DNA of 64,000 bases. Origin: Lampris incognitus (taxonomy: Eukaryota; Chordata; Actinopteri; Lampriformes; Lampridae). Location: the NCBI RefSeq assembly GCF_029633865.1, contig NC_079214.1, positions 26,641,724 to 26,705,723 of the forward strand, in the 5' to 3' direction. Below the pieces are notes generated by a model, which ran no database searches, had not been told where the DNA came from, and worked only from the letters and a program-made list of their open reading frames with translations. This document shows, piece by piece, positions 54,783 to 64,000 of the stretch. The first letter of the stretch is position 1. Each line of letters begins with the position of its first letter. A program made the position numbers and the translations under genes.

Positions 54783-55537
54783 TTTATTCTCCCTCGGAAA
54801 AAAAAACTTATGTAAAATAAGCACAGTAAAACAGCTGTTTCAGACACAGTATTCCACACTTAAATAATACATTCACACTTCAAACACACACACACACACA
54901 AAAAAACAACAAAACAAAAACAGTCCCTTCTGTTCCCAAAGAAAAGCTTCTTTCAGGTAAATAAGACAAATGAAAAGGCTTGAGTCCATCCACAGCTTCT
55001 GGTAAGGGAGTAGTCACTCATTCAGAGGTCTAACACAAGGGAGGAGGGACCGAATATGTTTTCCGTGTGTACTGATACTATTTTAAGAGTGGGATTTAGA
55101 GCGTCAGATGCTGTTAGCAGGTCTATCAAGCTAATCCTCCTGACTTTGCTTCACATGGAGTGTGTGTGCATGTGTTTGCATGTGTGCATGTAACTATATG
55201 GCAGCAGGGCTTGCTATACAGTAGCTTTGCAAGCATGCCTGGGTACATGTTGAAGATGCTTCTTTGACAAGGCATTATTTTGCTCTGTATGTCTCCGATT
55301 AAAACCATGCAAAACAGCAAAAATAACAATATGCATAATAACACCATGATGGGACAACAGCATGACACAAACCAACGGACAAAAGGCAAAGAGGATGTCC
55401 TCAGTACATCCTCGTTTTGGTAAAAGCAAAATATAAAAAGATAGATGCGACAAGGTTGAGATGTATAATTGTGTGCATGTGTGTTTGTGTCTGTGTCTGT
55501 GTTCGTGACAAGGCTTCACGGTAAACAGACTTGTCCT
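54783..55537 (-). other. lysmd2: Putative lysmd2 3' UTR
   Basis: Follows the lysmd2 stop on the minus strand. An AATAAA (plus-strand tttatt) lies at 54783-54788. The interval to the scg3 poly(A) signal is about 165 bp. Confidence 0.5.
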
Positions 55538-63270
<7,733 letters not shown>

Positions 63271-63600
63271 CTTCTCTTGAATAAATAAATAAAGAGCGTG
63301 ATAGCTTTGCTGTGAACTGCGGTTAAACCGAACTCTCAATTCGCTTTTTTAAACCGAAGGGAGAATCCCATCTCCGGTTCTGGTGTGAGTGTCACCCCCG
63401 GGGAAGTGTGACATGTTTCGGGGCCACCATCCCAGTTAGCTTTAGTTACAGATCTGAGAAAACGTAAGAACGGCGACGCAGTGACGGAAGCGACGTGATT
63501 GGACGTAAGGCTGCGTCCGTTTGGACCCGCCCCTTGATGTTGTACGTACGCTGACCAAGCCATACCAGCTGTGAGATAAGCTAACTAAGTATAAAATACT
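63271..63600 (-). promoter_or_regulatory. lysmd2: lysmd2 promoter region, CpG-containing
   Basis: CpG-containing sequence around and upstream of the lysmd2 start codon, including ggaagcgacgtgattggacg and a TGACGG near 63482. No TATA box is obvious. Confidence 0.45.
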
Positions 63601-64000
63601 AATTACAAAAACAGACACAGATTTTTTTTAAAAACACGTGCGTAAATCCTAAATCATTTTTGAAGAACACATTTAATGAAAATTATCCCGCCGGAATGAT
63701 AAGTATTAGTACTGATTTGATATCATAGCAATCAGTTGGTCACATACCATGTAAAACATCAGCAGATGATCAATTGCTTGGACGTTGCCATTCACAGCCT
63801 GATAGGAAAATGATAGGAAATGCAAAGGTAGAAGGACTGATACTGCATGTCTAACATTGTTTAGTTACCAAAGTACACAAATACGAGAAATTGTTCTAAA
63901 TCTCAAAACTGACATGTGCACATGCGCGCGTGTATGTGTCATACATAGAATCTCACGATCGGACCTGTGTTCATCTATGTTCATTTTGTGATGGGATCAA
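63601..64000. other. No gene seen
   Basis: AT-rich flank to the window end. Confidence 0.4.

Overview
The window is vertebrate nuclear DNA, almost certainly from a ray-finned (teleost) fish. It holds spliced genes with GT-AG introns, long CA/GT, CT/GA and TAG microsatellites, and a dense mix of Tc1, hAT, Ty3/gypsy, L1/Tx1-like, L2-like and Penelope/Neptune-like elements, with fish-type tRNA-derived and 5S-derived SINEs. No species can be named from the sequence.

Three host genes can be supported. (1) tnfaip8l3, + strand: main coding exon at 5064-5626; its short first coding exon was not located. (2) scg3 (secretogranin III), + strand: 12 coding exons from 39822 to 53805 that splice in frame to 499 codons plus stop. 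(3) lysmd2, - strand: three coding exons (63270-63025, 62227-61884, 55589-55538) giving 213 codons plus stop. scg3 and lysmd2 are convergent, with putative poly(A) signals about 165 bp apart. Human 15q21.2 carries TNFAIP8L3 near SCG3 and LYSMD2, so the block looks like conserved synteny, and this supports the paralog calls.

The 32 kb between tnfaip8l3 and scg3 is mostly a transposon graveyard whose order of insertion can be read from target-site duplications (TSDs). An old L1-like LINE (12022-25651) holds a hAT Tip100-like remnant, a 159-bp retrocopy with 17-bp TSD, a solo LTR (TSD CCTTG), a gypsy element inside the end of that LTR (TSD GACAC), and a Tc1 element that itself holds a Penelope-like 3' piece. 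A 7.1-kb ZBED/SCAND3-type hAT element (30350-37486, TSD ACATAGCA) holds a second gypsy element with 99% identical LTRs (TSD ACGGT) and a hAT MITE (TSD TTTCCAGA). Upstream, a 5S rRNA-derived SINE is split by a tRNA-derived SINE (18-bp TSD) and by a hAT MITE (8-bp TSD), and a Tc1-like element is split by a Neptune-type fragment and an LTR-element remnant.

Two SINE families recur. One (called SINE-A here) has seven copies, the other (SINE-B, with a GGAT tail) about eight. The most unusual item is a 424-bp miniature LTR retrotransposon (TRIM) in scg3 intron 8. It has 152- and 155-bp LTRs, a primer-binding site, a polypurine tract and no coding capacity, and each LTR appears to contain a tRNA-like stretch with Pol III A- and B-box-like motifs.
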